This document shows, piece by piece, positions 1 through 14,019 of a stretch of DNA of 64,000 nt. Every line of letters begins with the position of its first letter. The first letter of the stretch is position 1. Origin of the DNA: Annona cherimola (Eukaryota; Streptophyta; Magnoliopsida; Magnoliales; Annonaceae); NCBI GenBank assembly GCA_030490835.1, contig CM059977.1, positions 20,255,335-20,319,334 of the forward strand, written 5' to 3'. Under the pieces are notes generated by a model that saw nothing but the letters and a program-made list of their open reading frames with translations, was not told where the DNA came from and made no database searches. A program made the position numbers and the translations under genes.

Positions 1-1785
1 ACAGTTCTTCCTAAGCTTATGTGAAACTCATTTCCTAAGAATTGTTCAAGCAAGCCATCATCTTTGCACAAATCACTGAGTTGGATGTCAGCATCAATAG
101 CATAGAGGCTTGGTACAGCTGAAATGACTCTTTTTAGATACATTTGCAGCTCTTTCCTAATCAATGGTGGTATACAGACTGCACAAAAATGACGATGATT
201 ATCATCCGGAGAAAGTAGATTAAGGCACAACAAAATGCAGGTTATGAGTTACATACTCCAACAAACTGCTAGAATGGATAGGACCTAGAAGAACCAGCAA
301 ATCAGCAAAGAACAACAGCCAAAACCACAGAAAAAGGAAACTATCAGGACTAAATTGAATAACCAATCCAAATTTGTTCATAACAACAATTTATTAAAAA
401 GTTATCACAAGGCATTGCCACAGAAAATTTCCTCTACTGTTGATTACAAAATAGACATGTAGTAGCATTACATGAGGACGGCCTAATATATACACCAGCA
501 GTGAAAGTAAAATTATTATTAAAAATGAACTTTTCATTATACTCTTGTTATACGTCTCCATCAATGGGAGAAACACACAACGATTGACCAACATAAAATG
601 GTAAACTTCTCTGTCCTTGTGGTTGGATGGATGGGGTTGGGGGAAGAGTTGATGGAGGCAGGAAATTTGAGATGTTTCATGAAACAAGACCAAAAGGGAC
701 ACGTGAGAGTCCTTGCTTTATCCTCCACCCAAAAATATATATATATTAATAATAACAATAACAATTCCCTTGTTTCCCTTTCTAGGTTATTCCTTCCGAA
801 TAACTCCAAGACCCAAACCCATAAATGTAGCAATCCAGAATCATGGATCTGTCTTCTCGATGCTGATTGCATTAGGTGTTGAAACTTCTATTTATTTAGA
901 TATATTGAAATACAAAGCATGAGATTTTTTTTATTTATTTGTAAGAATCGCAACATCTGTCATTATCGGAAAAAAAAAAAAAAAACGCAAACACACACAT
1001 TGCGGTGTGGATCCATTATCATGTCAATTACTACACAATCTGGTCACAAACAGTCCTCCTGAAGTTTGTGCTCTAGTTTCCCACTTCCATACAACATCAT
1101 AAATTGATCCTTAACACAGACTACCACATTGAGCTTATACAGCAGTGAATTAAAGAACAGCATATGCAGTTTTTCAGTAAAAAAAACTGCTCAATTGACA
1201 CAAGAAACACACATTAACCAGCATTTCTCGGTTTTCAACCAAAGACAAATAGATTAGAACAGAAAGAACCTGGAATGAAAACGTGAATTGCGTAGTTTCC
1301 TTTGACGTGCGGAAAGCTCCTAACTCGAGTGCCTCTGCTAGTCTCGCAACCAGCTAGGCATTTGAAGAAAAGACAAAGTCACCATTAAAAGATACCATTG
1401 AAAGATAGTGATGAACAAGACCAATACAACCACCCTGAGAAAGCCCGCCGAGATGAGAGATTTTGGGCGTCCTAGCAATCACAGTGGGATCAGAAGAAAG
1501 TTGGGGGTGACTGCTCAGTCAAGATGGTTTTCAAATTGGATTGCGCACAATCGAGGACGTCCATCTCCCATCTCAAGCTCTTTGCTTTGTTGATCATGGA
1601 GAGAGAGAGAGAGAGAGAGTACAGAGAGAATGAGATGAGCGGAGGAGGTCGATTGGCGGCGTGGGCAAAGAGCCAGATGGTTTGGAGTTAAAGGCGCCAC
1701 GGAAATCGTGCCTTCTGCTGGACGAGCTGGAGCTTTCGCTGTCGGAATCGGAAGAAGAAGCGTAGGAGGCTCTCAAAGCGTCCAT
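1..1785 (-). CDS. USB1: U6 snRNA phosphodiesterase USB1, 5' part (runs off left edge)
   Basis: USB1 is a 2H-family 3'-5' RNA exonuclease that trims the oligo(U) tail of U6 snRNA in the nucleus. Three exons are read on the minus strand: 1785-1623, 1353-1270 and 178-1. Exon 1 encodes an acidic, serine-rich start (MDALRASYASSSDSDSES) ending in PPIDLL, as in plant USB1. Exon 2 encodes RVRSFPHVKGNYAIHVFIPV, the first conserved block. Exon 3 encodes IPPLIRKELQ and ends in HISLGRTV, which carries the first HxS catalytic motif. Donors and acceptors are GT/AG (CTCT|GTAC, CTAG|CTGG, CCAG|GTTC, GCAG|TCTG) and phases agree. The ATG at 1785 is preferred over an upstream in-frame GTG. The second HxS motif and the C-terminus lie beyond the left edge. 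Family identity is from recalled motifs; the exon structure is seen directly. Confidence 0.86.
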
Positions 1786-3755
1786 CGCTCCTCCCACTGC
1801 TGCTGCTGTTGCCGGACGCTTCGTTTGGCCTAGCGGTGGAATTCAGCGAATCAGCGCGGGTATAAAATGCGATTAAAATGTATGGAGTGCGTCACGAGTG
1901 TGGGTGTGTGCAGAGAATTAGTATAAGCAGGAGGTTTAACTGTTTAAATCTTTAGCGGAAATAGTAGTCTGGTCATTCTGTTTTCTAGATCACACCTTGT
2001 TTACATGCCTAATCATCTAGGTCATCTGATATGGGTGTATAATCAATATATATATACACACACACAGAGTTTCGTTTTGTGTTTAATTTATTTTTTATCT
2101 GTTTTGTTCAAAACTTTAATTTCGGGTTCAAAATTTAGGTTGGAATTTCAGATTTGTTGTCCGGGAACTTTGAATTTTTATTATTTTGATTTTAAAATAT
2201 ACGTTTCATATTTTTAAATAATGCATTATATTATCGAAATTAATAAAAAATTATATTTTTAGCTTGATTTATAAAACAATGTAAACAATAATAATCATTC
2301 GTCAAAATGAAAAATAATTTTATTTTATTGCATTAATTTAAATAAAGGAAATTAAAGAAGTCTTTAATTATAAATTTTGTCAAAGTGAATGAAATTAGCA
2401 TGTTTCCAGCACTTTCAACAACATAAATAATCTATAATATTTTAAAAAGAAAAAGATAAGAAAAGTAAATGCATTAGTTACTTACGATTATTAAAAATAA
2501 ATATTTTCAATGCTTAATGCAATTACCAACTAAAAATATATGATAAATTTCATATATACCCATAAATTTTCAAAAATTTTGCCTATACTCATGTATTTTG
2601 GCGGAAAATTTACTTATGCCTATACCAATAAAAATTCATTAAAAGAGTCATTAGCGCTCATGTAAAATGACAAAAATGTTCATCCCTAATTATAATTTTA
2701 TAACTAAAAATTCATTCCAATGAATTTTTTAACACTTTCACAGGTATAATCATACATAATCACTTCAAATGCGCAGGTGTACGTGGAATTTTAAAAAATT
2801 TGTTAATGTAAGTAAAATTTATGGTAAAACTAAGCGGAATTTGCCAAAAAGGTATATATTAAGATTGTCTATTAAACATATAAAGAGTGCATATATGATT
2901 ATATAAGAGAATACATTAGAGAAATATATATTGAAAACTTTGAATTAGATTGATACTGAGGTTCACATGCACGATATGCCAACAAGACTAGTTTAGGGCT
3001 TCTACATCTGCACAAATGAAGCAGTTTATTCGCATCCTTAAAGATGCGTTAAGGAAACAAATCCAGAAGATTTTTTTTTTTTAAAAAAAAAAAAGGTGCG
3101 TTAAGGAAGCTTTATGAGAAGTGTTTCCCGTGAACGTAACGTCATCATTGTTATTAAAACTACGAACTGTTGCATGCAAGGTGTTTCCTAAGAACATTAT
3201 TGAATAATAGTTTCCCTGTTATTATTCACACTAGTAGAATTTCTCCAACATCGAGAGGTGTGTATGTCCTTCACAAAACAATCCTGAAAATTCAAGGTTG
3301 ATCAGGAAATGGCGTTAAGAAGCGACCTAAAAACGAAATAAGGCAGCGGGCGGTGGCCTGGCCTGCCCTGCTAGTACCAAGGCACAACAAGCCCCTGAGC
3401 TGCTCAGGATCAAGTGATGCGGACAGGCACGCGCGCCTGGGCAAGTAATACAATACCCATTATCCACCATCTCGCCAAATGATGAAACTCAAAAGTAAAA
3501 TGAACTGCTTTAGGGTCCAAATGTTAAGAAGTAGCTAAGGTAATATGCATTGTTGTTTCAAACATCCACCATAATGACATTCAAAAGGATGCACATACAT
3601 AGCATGCATCCACTCAAGTTTAATCTAACAAAGATAACGCAAATCCTAAAAAAAGATAAAAGTGATTTTAAGGATAGAAAAACTATTTCAATGTTTGTTC
3701 CAAGAAAGAAAAAACTCAAACACGCATCTCAAAATCAGACCCGCGGGCAGGGCTC
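1786..3755. other. Intergenic region between USB1 and RPL23
   Basis: About 2 kb between the USB1 start and the 3' end of RPL23. The first ~150 bases are GC-richer and should hold the USB1 promoter and 5' UTR. From about 2000 it becomes AT-rich. Around 2530-2860 two arms with similar 'Met-rich' AT sequence face each other (ATACCCATAAATTTTC and its rough inverse), suggesting an old MITE, but the ends are not clear. A GC-rich patch at 3330-3440 shows no coding sense that I recognise. No gene seen. Confidence 0.5.
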
Positions 3756-6200
<2,445 letters not shown>

Positions 6201-6239
6201 TGCGGCCGATGTTGTTCTCGCTTGATTGGAGTTGCAGTT

Positions 6240-6335
6240 TTATAGAGCCAGCCGGAGCTAGGGCTTTATTTGCCGCCAGCGCCACAAAACCCTAATGAAT
6301 TCTTCGTTGGGCCTTGCAGCGGGAAAGCCCAATTG
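6240..6335 (-). promoter_or_regulatory. RPL23 promoter with telo-box and site II elements
   Basis: Upstream of the RPL23 start the sequence holds AAACCCTAA at 6287-6295 (telo-box) and TGGGCC at 6308-6313, with an inverted TGGGCT at 6331-6326 (site II, TCP-binding type). This pair is the established signature of plant ribosomal-protein and translation-gene promoters. The motifs are seen; their use is inferred. Confidence 0.7.
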
Positions 6336-6539
6336 GAGTGCTAACTTTCGCAAAAGGTGCGGTAATAACATTTCGTAGGGCCTGATTCTCAACAAAAAAA
6401 AAAAAAAAAAAAAAAGTTTGTAGGGCGTGTTTCAACTAATGTTGTCAGAATCGAACCGGTGATTGAATCGATAAAAGAATTGGTCTGGTTTGAACCGGTT
6501 CAACTGGTTAAGCGAACCGGTTCGAACCGATGACGTCAG

Positions 6540-6937
6540 CATGACATGTTTATGATGTCATAAATATTAAATTATTTTAAAATTTTAAGTAAATATATTG
6601 ATAAGTTAATCTTAATTTAACACTTGTAATATGATTCTAAGTCCTTTATAAGGTCATTTATACCTTAATTACAGAATTTGAAATCCAAATAATATAATTT
6701 AATAAAATTTGCTTTATCTAACAACGTCTAATAGCATCTAACGGCATCTAACGGCATCTAATCGGATCTAACAACATCTAACAATATTTAACTTTTGATA
6801 TTAATAAGCTAATCCTAATTTAACACCTGTAACATGATCCTCAGCTCCTTATAAGGACATTTATAGCTTAATTATAAAACTTAAAACCCAGATAATAAGA
6901 TTTAATGAAATTCATCTTAATCTAACAACGTCAAACA
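6540..6937. repeat. Two units of a ~200-bp tandem repeat inside the Pack-hAT
   Basis: The landmark TTATAAGG(T/A)CATTTATA occurs twice 203 bp apart (about 6646 and 6849), joined by a stretch of short CATCTAAC-type subrepeats at 6717-6790. It is the same sequence family as the large array at 43.6-46.5 kb. The second unit is broken at 6937 by the nested hAT element and resumes after 7525. Confidence 0.75.
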
Positions 6938-7517
6938 TAGGGGTGGGAATCGGGGCGGGTCGACCCGTGACCCGCCCCACCCGACCCTGTTTTAATACCG
7001 GGGCGGGGTAAGGGGGTGTGTACCCGGCGGGTCGGGATTTTCGGGTTTTTAAAGAAATGCGGGTCGGGGTGGGTCGGGGCAAAATTCGAGTTTTTTACAG
7101 GGTGGCAGGGCGGGGTCAAGGCGGGTCGGGGCGGGTCTACCTGCTGACCCGTTTTCTGATATTTTACATTAAAAAGAAAAACTACGTTCAATGCTAATAT
7201 TCATGTTTTATTTAATTATTTATATTTACTTTGATTGATTAATAATAGATTCAAGCATATAGTAGTTAAATTTAATATAAATTTGTCTTTATACTTGATA
7301 GTTTTATAAATTTTTAAAAATTTCTTACTTGACCCGCAATTTTTTACCCGACCCGTTGACCCGATACCGACCCGAAGTTTGTCCCGAGACCTTGTAGAAA
7401 AAAGTAAGGGTCAAACCGACCTTGTCCCGACCCGGTATAAAATAAGGGTCAAACAAGATTTTTGAAAAGGAGGGTCAGGGTTGGGCACACCCTGACCCGC
7501 CCCGATTCCCACCCCTA
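6938..7517. mobile_element. GC-rich non-autonomous hAT element, copy A (nested)
   Basis: A 580-bp element starting TAGGGGTGGGAATCGGGG and ending with the exact inverse. Flanks GTCAAACA (6930-6937) and GTCTAACG (7518-7525) form a degenerate 8-bp duplication (6 of 8). Both halves contain many GACCCG / CGGGTC motifs in opposite orientation. It lies inside the older element 6437-8656, splitting its internal repeat. It has no coding capacity. Copies B (57197-57730) and C (14507-15239) belong to the same family. Confidence 0.85.
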
Positions 7518-7710
7518 GTCTAACGGCATCTACCGACATTTAAGGAGAACTCAAATTTTATGAAATAAATAAAATATTAAAAATAAAATTTCAGATTACA
7601 CGTAAAAAAATTACCGCAGCAAGGATGGGAGCAGGAACGAGGGACGGCTAGGGTAGGGACGGGGGCAGGCGAGAAGCTCCACGAAGCCATTGATGAGAAG
7701 GATTAAAGGT

Positions 7711-8000
7711 ACATATCTCGACCTCCAGATCTCGTGCATGCAGTCCTTCCTCGAATCCCATCAGAACTTCTTCTCCCAGATTGCCGGTTTCTTCATCGTG
7801 GAGGATCGTGCGCTGCGGACCGCCGGCGGGCTACTGGCTTCGGAACAGGTGGAGACGATCTGGGACACCGCCCTGGCGAAGATGACATCGGTGTTGGAGG
7901 AGAACTTTGCTACCATGGATGCGGCCAGCCACCTCTGCTCTGCTCCACCCTCCACCACTGCGGCTACACCGTCACACCGCTCATCGACATCCTCGATAGC
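7711..8000 (+). pseudogene. Fragment of exocyst subunit SEC15 captured by a transposon
   Basis: The translation reads YLDLQISCMQSFLE, then ESHQNFFSQIAGFFIVEDRA, RTAGGLL, VETIWDTALAKMTSVLEE and DAASHL. It then continues in another frame as LLCSTLHHCGYTVTPLIDIL. This order matches the C-terminal half of plant SEC15, a tethering subunit of the exocyst in polarised secretion. The frame change after DAASHL, with about ten residues of the parent missing, shows a deletion plus frameshift. No start, no upstream SEC15 sequence and no C-terminus are present. It lies in the GC-rich interior of the hAT element 6437-8656, which is the expected setting for a captured fragment. The family call rests on recalled conserved motifs and would be settled by a protein search. 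Confidence 0.75.
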
Positions 8001-8817
8001 GGCGTGTGTCACGCATGACAAGATGACGGGCGAGGAGGGCTAGGCTGGTGCTGCTGGCGAAGCGGGCAGTATGCGCGTCGTGGATGAAGGGGTGCTGGAG
8101 AGGCGGGCTAGGCGGGCGCTGCAGGCGAGGCAGGCGGCTCGCTGCGGGCTATTGGCGAGTGTGCGAGTCGCAGAGGAAGGCGGGGCGGGCGGGTGCTACG
8201 GCAATGGCTAGGGTTTTTTGTGAAGGGGACGAGACAGGGACTCTAAGAGAGGGCGAATGGGCGACTGGGCGAGCGGGTTCGCCACGAGAAGATCCCTATC
8301 GGCGTCACGCTGCTGCTAGACGCGGCCTTGCAAGACGACCGGACGAGCTGTTGGCTTGCGGCAGACGACGGCCAGACGAGAAGAGGCGAGCTGCTGCTGC
8401 GACTGCGAGAAGCCGAGAAGAGAAAGATTAGGGATTTTAGGCTCGATCGTGGAATTTGGGAGGAGCTTCTGAGTTCTGCCGTGCCCGTGCCGCAGCGCCC
8501 GTGTTTTTTTTTTTTTTTTTAACGAACCGGTCGAATCGGTCCAACCGCCGGTTCGACGGTTTTTACGGTTTATATGTATTGAACCGAATCGTATGCTATC
8601 GAACCGGATTGGGGACCGGTCGAACCGGCCAGTTCGGTCCGGTTTTAATAACACTAGTTTCAACTAGTTTTACAGCGGAAGCCAACCCTTGGAGGGAAAA
8701 TTAGATGAGAATTCTGTCGGCGCATGCTAAGTAATGATTCGTTTAGTTTACTTTGAAATTTTTATTTTAAAAAATTCTTTGCTTTTTCTCATAAACTTAT
8801 TAATATAAATATTTTTA

Positions 8818-9271
8818 GGATTATTCTCGAATATACTCACCACGTTTGAACTTAATTTTAAATATGTCTACTACGTTTTCAAATTTCCAAATAAGTCCAT
8901 TATGTTTATATTTAATCTCAAAAATACTCATTTTCTGAGTGAACGCCATTAGAAAATACGTAAAATTACTAATATACCCTTCAAATTTATGATATAATTA
9001 AAAAATTAAATGTTATAACTCAATATTGTCCTAATTGCACATGAATTCTAAATTTAAAGCATCTTAAGTTCATTTTTTATTCATTTCATCTTTTATTATT
9101 TTGCAATAGGGTTATTTTGGGTATTTAAACAAACTGAACTAACAAATTTTTACTGAATGGGTATTTTTCGGATTAAATACAAACATAATGAGTATATTCA
9201 GGATTTTAAAAATGTAGTGAGTATATTTGGAATTGAGGTCAAACATAGTGGATATATTTGAAAATAATCCA
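8818..9271. mobile_element. MITE with ~110-bp terminal inverted repeats and 9-bp duplication
   Basis: Ends read GGATTATTCTCGAATATA and the inverse of GGATTATTTTCAAATATA. The two arms stay alignable for roughly 110 bp. The element is flanked by an exact 9-bp direct repeat ATATTTTTA (8809-8817 and 9272-9280). Long inverted ends plus a 9-bp duplication suggest a Mutator-type MITE. A related copy lies at about 14020-14466. Confidence 0.75.
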
Positions 9272-9385
9272 TATTTTTAACGTATAAATAAAATTTTACT
9301 ATTTTTGAATATATTTTTTAAAAAAATTTTAAACATAATGATATTTTAGTCATTTTCAGTTATTGAAAATTGATGCAAATTACAG

Positions 9386-9531
9386 CAGTTCGTGAGCTGT
9401 TGCATGGCGACAATTTTTCAGATTCGATTAGTATGTTACCTTGGTGAGCATGCTAATCTTCGCCATAATGACTAGCATGTTCACCAAGGTAGCATGCTTC
9501 CTTTGCGAGATTTTGTCACTCGTGACAGTTC
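9386..9531 (+). repeat. Compact foldback with near-perfect 29-bp stem
   Basis: Arms 9430-9458 and 9470-9498 are inverted repeats around the motif ACCTTGGTGA, with an 11-base loop (TTCGCCATAAT). In a plus-strand RNA, three of the four differences become G-U pairs and one is an A-C mismatch. Weaker pairing continues outward to about 9386 and 9531 (GGCGACAAT with ATTTTGTCAC). It may be a small-RNA precursor or a tiny MITE; sequence alone cannot tell. Confidence 0.6.
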
Positions 9532-10172
9532 AATGACTATTTTAATCTACGTTTGTTAAAAATGGCTAAAATATCTTTATATTTAAAAATCTAAAAAATA
9601 TATATTCAAAATGGGAAAACTTTGTTTATATATTAAATATGCTTAGATAAATAAGTATATAAAAAATAAAAATGAATTTTTCGAGATAAACTAAGTAAGT
9701 CATTACTTATCTAAGACTAACGAAATCATTTTTCAAATTATATTTCTAGCTTCTTACGAGCTTATGCGAAAATTAAAATTTTTAGCACACTATAAAAGCT
9801 AATATCCTTTAATCAAAAAAAAAAAGCTAATATCCAGTATTTCAAAAAATATTAAAAGTTGCTTTTATATAATGTTGCTAGACATTCATGGTTAAAATAT
9901 GTGTTTTAAAACTTCTAAAGAGCTTAGCACCCACAAAAAGTGGGGGGAAAGAGACTCCTCTTGTGATTTGAAAAGTATTCTATTTATAATGTTGCATTTG
10001 GCCAAAAATATAAATGTGTTTTCAAGTAAGTAAAATCATCAAAAAGAAACATGCGAAAGTAATTTTAAAGTTAAGCTACCTAATAATAAAAAATATTTTT
10101 AATATGCATTACTAATTACACATTTTGTAAAATTAAGGACAAAGTTTTAAAAAATGTATTATATTAGTAAAA

Positions 10173-10646
10173 GAGATTTTTGCAAATATGCCTGCAAAAT
10201 TTGACCAGTATCAGATTCGGTTTCTTAAGTTTGTCAAAATTGTAAATACGCATACCAAGTTTGCATGAAATTTTAAGTGTGTCTCTTTCTGTTAGGACAC
10301 TGTTAGAATTGTCTATAAAATAATGATAATTCCATTTAAGCCAAGTGTTACGCTTGCAATTTTTAAAATATTGTAGACGTACTTACTATTTCATTATTTT
10401 ATATGTTTATATATATTATTTTAGATATTTTTGCTAATATGCTTATAATATTTCCAAAAGTTGTAAATATATTAATTGGCTTAAATGATATTATCGTTAT
10501 TTTATAAACAAAAAATAACAGCATTATAATGAAAGAGACACACTTGCAATTTTATATAAACTTTATTGCTATATTTAAAATATCTGAAAACTTAGGGACA
10601 CAAATGTAATATTAGTCAAATGTTGTAGATGTATTTGTAAAAATTT
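10173..10646. mobile_element. MITE-like inverted repeat element
   Basis: The left arm (AGATTTTTGCAAATATGCC through AAGTGTGTCTCTTTC) and right arm (inverse of the same, with AAGTGTGTCTCTTTCATT) are about 120 bp each and alignable throughout. The ends are approximate and no clear target duplication is visible. No coding capacity. Confidence 0.6.
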
Positions 10647-13600
10647 TATTTAAAATTATGATGTAACCAATGAAATTATTAATTTTGTTATATAAAGCTT
10701 TTAAATAATATAAAATTCCAAAGTAAATTTATTTCCATAACAGATAATTGAATCGTATTCTATTTTAAAACTTAAAAGTCTAGTGCAAGCTTAAAATTCT
10801 TGTGCAGTTGCAATTCTAAAACTTCAAAAATTTTATGTTGAGTTTTATAAGATTTTAATAATTATAAATTCTTTCAGGGTATTTTATATAAATTCACTAA
10901 TAAATTAATGCAATTTTAGATATCATATTTTCATAATAAATTTATCCTAAATTAAATAAATTATATTAGCTATTCGATTTCTCTACATGCTACTTTATAT
11001 TTGCCCTAATGATCTATGTAAATGGACTACCACGTATGGATCAAAATAGAAAATTTTGCAAGTATTCTGCTTGGCCTAGCGGTTTGCCATAAGGGAAAGC
11101 TCGTTTAAAGATTGCTTTTTTTTTTTTCTAAACAAAAAAAAAGTTTCATGATAAGAAGTTGTTAAGTTTTTTATTTTCTGTTTGCGCGAAAATTTTAAAA
11201 ATGATTTAGATATGTGAAAATTACTAAAAAGGATAATAAAGATAATCTTACTATTTAATTTAATTTAATATATTAAATACTCTAGTATGTCGTCTTGTTT
11301 ATAAAATACTAGGTATGATATACTGACACAAGTGATGATATCAAGATTAAATATTTTTAAAATAACTATGTGAAAAATGTTCTAAATGACCGACCTAACA
11401 TTTTCAAATATATATTTTTAAAAATAAATAATTTACGAATATTTTTATATTCACAAGGGGATATATTAGGTTTTAATTTACACATTGTTCCAGGGCTCAG
11501 TGGGCTGCAAGGATGACAGCTCCCTTTGACTGTTCACATGGGAGATTATGAATGCAAAGAGTATGGTCGGGTATTAGGATTTTTTTTTTTAAAAAAATTT
11601 GTATGTAAATTGAAAATTTTGTATGAAAAATACAGAAAAATATATTAAGTGCATTTGCTTAGAGAAGAATAAAATGAACGTGACAAGGCAAAGTGGAAAT
11701 AAAAAAATATAGATGTAATAGTTTATAGAAAAATATAAAAGATGATTGAAAAAAATAATTGAAACATAGGTGTACAATATGATAGTTGAATGTTGACTTT
11801 TATGTTCTCATTATTTATTTGTTTGTTTGTTCCCTTGTAAACAAACATATTTAAAAGGGTCACAAAAAGTTCAGAACAAGAAAAGTATTGTTGAAAAATG
11901 TAACGTCTCATCTCATTCTTATTCCATTTTCATCTTATCCAAGATGTAAACAGGCAATTTACTTTACATTTTCATAACGAAATCCCAAAAAGCAACAAAT
12001 TTGTAACAAAATTTGAAAAGTCATTGTGAGAAAAATTTTGGAAAAAATTAAAAATGATATGGCAACATAAAGGTAATAATTACAAGTAAAGAACAGTTAT
12101 ATAGGATAATATGTAAAATGATTGAAAATAATGGTAGTTTTATAGCAATACATGTAGAAATAATTGTAAAGTAATATAGTTATATATAAAAGTGTGCAAA
12201 ATTTTTTATAGGAACTTCTTTGATTTACCAGCTCTAAAAATAAAACATCTGAAACTGGTTGCACCTAATAATTACTATTGAATTACAAGCTATTGACTCC
12301 CATATGAATGCAAAAATTTTAAAAGTGTTTACACATACTAGGTGAAATATAGAATTTATTTGATTATCTATAATCAATTTTAAAGCAATTTACGCTTTTT
12401 AAGGGGGATGATCCAATTAATCCGAACTAATTTTTTTTATTTTTTATAAAATTCTAAGTGTATTTAATTTATAAATTAAATTTTCATCAAAAAATTTATA
12501 AACACACTGAGATAATTGAAAATGACTAAAACACTCATGTGTTTAAATATCCAAATTAAATATAAATACATCTTCAAAACTAGTGAAACTGCTAAAATTA
12601 ATAGTTTTACCAATAAAAAATAAAAAATGAACATTTTAGCGTGGGCTATCATGACTCTTTCTTTAAATGCTAAAGGATAACTTTGTCTTTTCAAATCAAT
12701 ATAAAATAATACGGGTGTGGATTGGGATCCAAAAGCTGGCTGCTTGAAAAAAGAAAAAAGCTTTTAAGGGAAAAAACAACATTTTAGAGTTAGCCAATTA
12801 TGATACTATATAAAGGGTTGTATATATGTTATTTTTAAAAACAAAAAATTTCACTTATCTCACACTCCCCTCCCCTCACTCAAAATGATAAATTTTTCAT
12901 TTTTAAAACATTTAAAAATATATAAGAATACAAAAATATTAAAATTTTACTATTTTAATTGAAACCCTTAGAAGTTAGGTACGTTGGCAGCTTTACCATT
13001 GACTTAGGTTTGAATATTGTGGGTGTTTGTGAATTAAAGGTAAAGCTTCTTTCTCCATTATAATTTGATGGAAGCTTATTGTCTCTTGAAGCTTATTGTC
13101 TCCTTAAGTGAATAGATAAAAATATGTTTATTCGTAAATGATTTATGAGAGTTTGATATCTTCTTTGATATTGATTACAATATCTAAAATGAGTTATATT
13201 ATACATACACTCAATCAAAGAAGTAAAAATTTTTTTAAAAATATTAAAAATATAAATCATGTTGATGGGGAGTTACGACTACATTTTTCAAATCACGAAT
13301 AATTGAATTAGAAAATAGTGTAAGTGAACCTAAACTTAGAAATCCCAACCTACTTTACTTATTTATATGTAATATAAAATACATTATATATAAATAACTT
13401 AACCATTATTTTCATATATATATATTTTAGATTTTTTAGTTTATATTTAAATACATGTTTATTATCATAGGCAAATTAGATTAGTTTTATTTACTTTAAT
13501 TTTATGTTTATATTATTTAGCTTTATATTTGTTCCTTTTGTGCTTTATTTTATTTTCGAAAAGTAAAATTTCGTTCGAAATATAAATACATTACTATATT

Positions 13601-14019
13601 TTTCATAAATTTAATTAGATGGTGTATTCTTATTTTTGCTTAGGAAATTTATTAGATATTAATATATTTATATAAAAATTTAAATTTATCACTCTTACTT
13701 CAAATAAAAAATTTTCAACCTAAATTTTAAACCAAACTTGATTTTATATAAATAGTGTAAAGATTTAAATTTTACAAACAGAGTTTGAAATTATGGTGGG
13801 GCTTAGATTTTATAAACAAAGTTAAGGTTAAAATTTAAGCAAATCTAAGTTTTATAAACCCAGTAGCACCCATGGTTTGGTAAGAGGGGAATGGAAACAG
13901 AAATTTTATACCAACTTATTCATCTCTTCTGGTGTAATTAGAGATGAAAACTAAAATAGGTTGACCCATGACCCACCTCCACCTCATGGACAAGATCAGG
14001 GCTAATATTTTGGTTGGCA
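10647..14019. other. AT-rich intergenic region
   Basis: About 3.4 kb of AT-rich sequence with short homopolymer runs and no open frame of convincing composition. The ORFs here encode only Phe/Ile/Tyr/Lys-rich strings typical of AT noise. A possible weak MITE relic lies at 11560-11880. No gene seen. Confidence 0.55.

Larger units (their letters stand above)
6437..8656. mobile_element. hAT-type element carrying a captured gene fragment (Pack-hAT)
   Basis: A 2220-bp element bounded by TAATGTTGTCAGAAT on the left and the inverse of TAGTGTTATTAAAAC on the right. It is flanked by an exact 8-bp direct repeat GTTTCAAC (6429-6436 and 8657-8664). Both subterminal regions are full of GAACCGGTT-type motifs in opposite orientation. 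An 8-bp target duplication with TA...TA ends is typical of the hAT superfamily. The interior holds two units of a ~200-bp repeat (6540-6937), a nested smaller hAT element (6938-7517) and a GC-rich part (7620-8480) containing a SEC15-like fragment. No transposase is visible, so the element is non-autonomous. Confidence 0.78.

Noticed and set aside
1594..1700. Extension of USB1 exon 1 through the (CT)n tract
   Set aside because: It adds only CTLSLSLSP and a stop; the CTCT|GTAC donor joins exon 2 in frame.
3330..3440. GC-rich patch near the RPL23 3' end as an RNA gene
   Set aside because: No stable or recognisable RNA fold or tRNA/snoRNA boxes could be read.
6931..7191. Proline-rich frame through the GACCCG repeats
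   Set aside because: It is the arm of a non-coding hAT element; the apparent protein is a translation of the repeat.
8048..8704. Several overlapping GC-rich frames on both strands
   Set aside because: They lie in the interior and right end of the hAT element; low-complexity Arg/Gly/Ala composition and no recognised domain.
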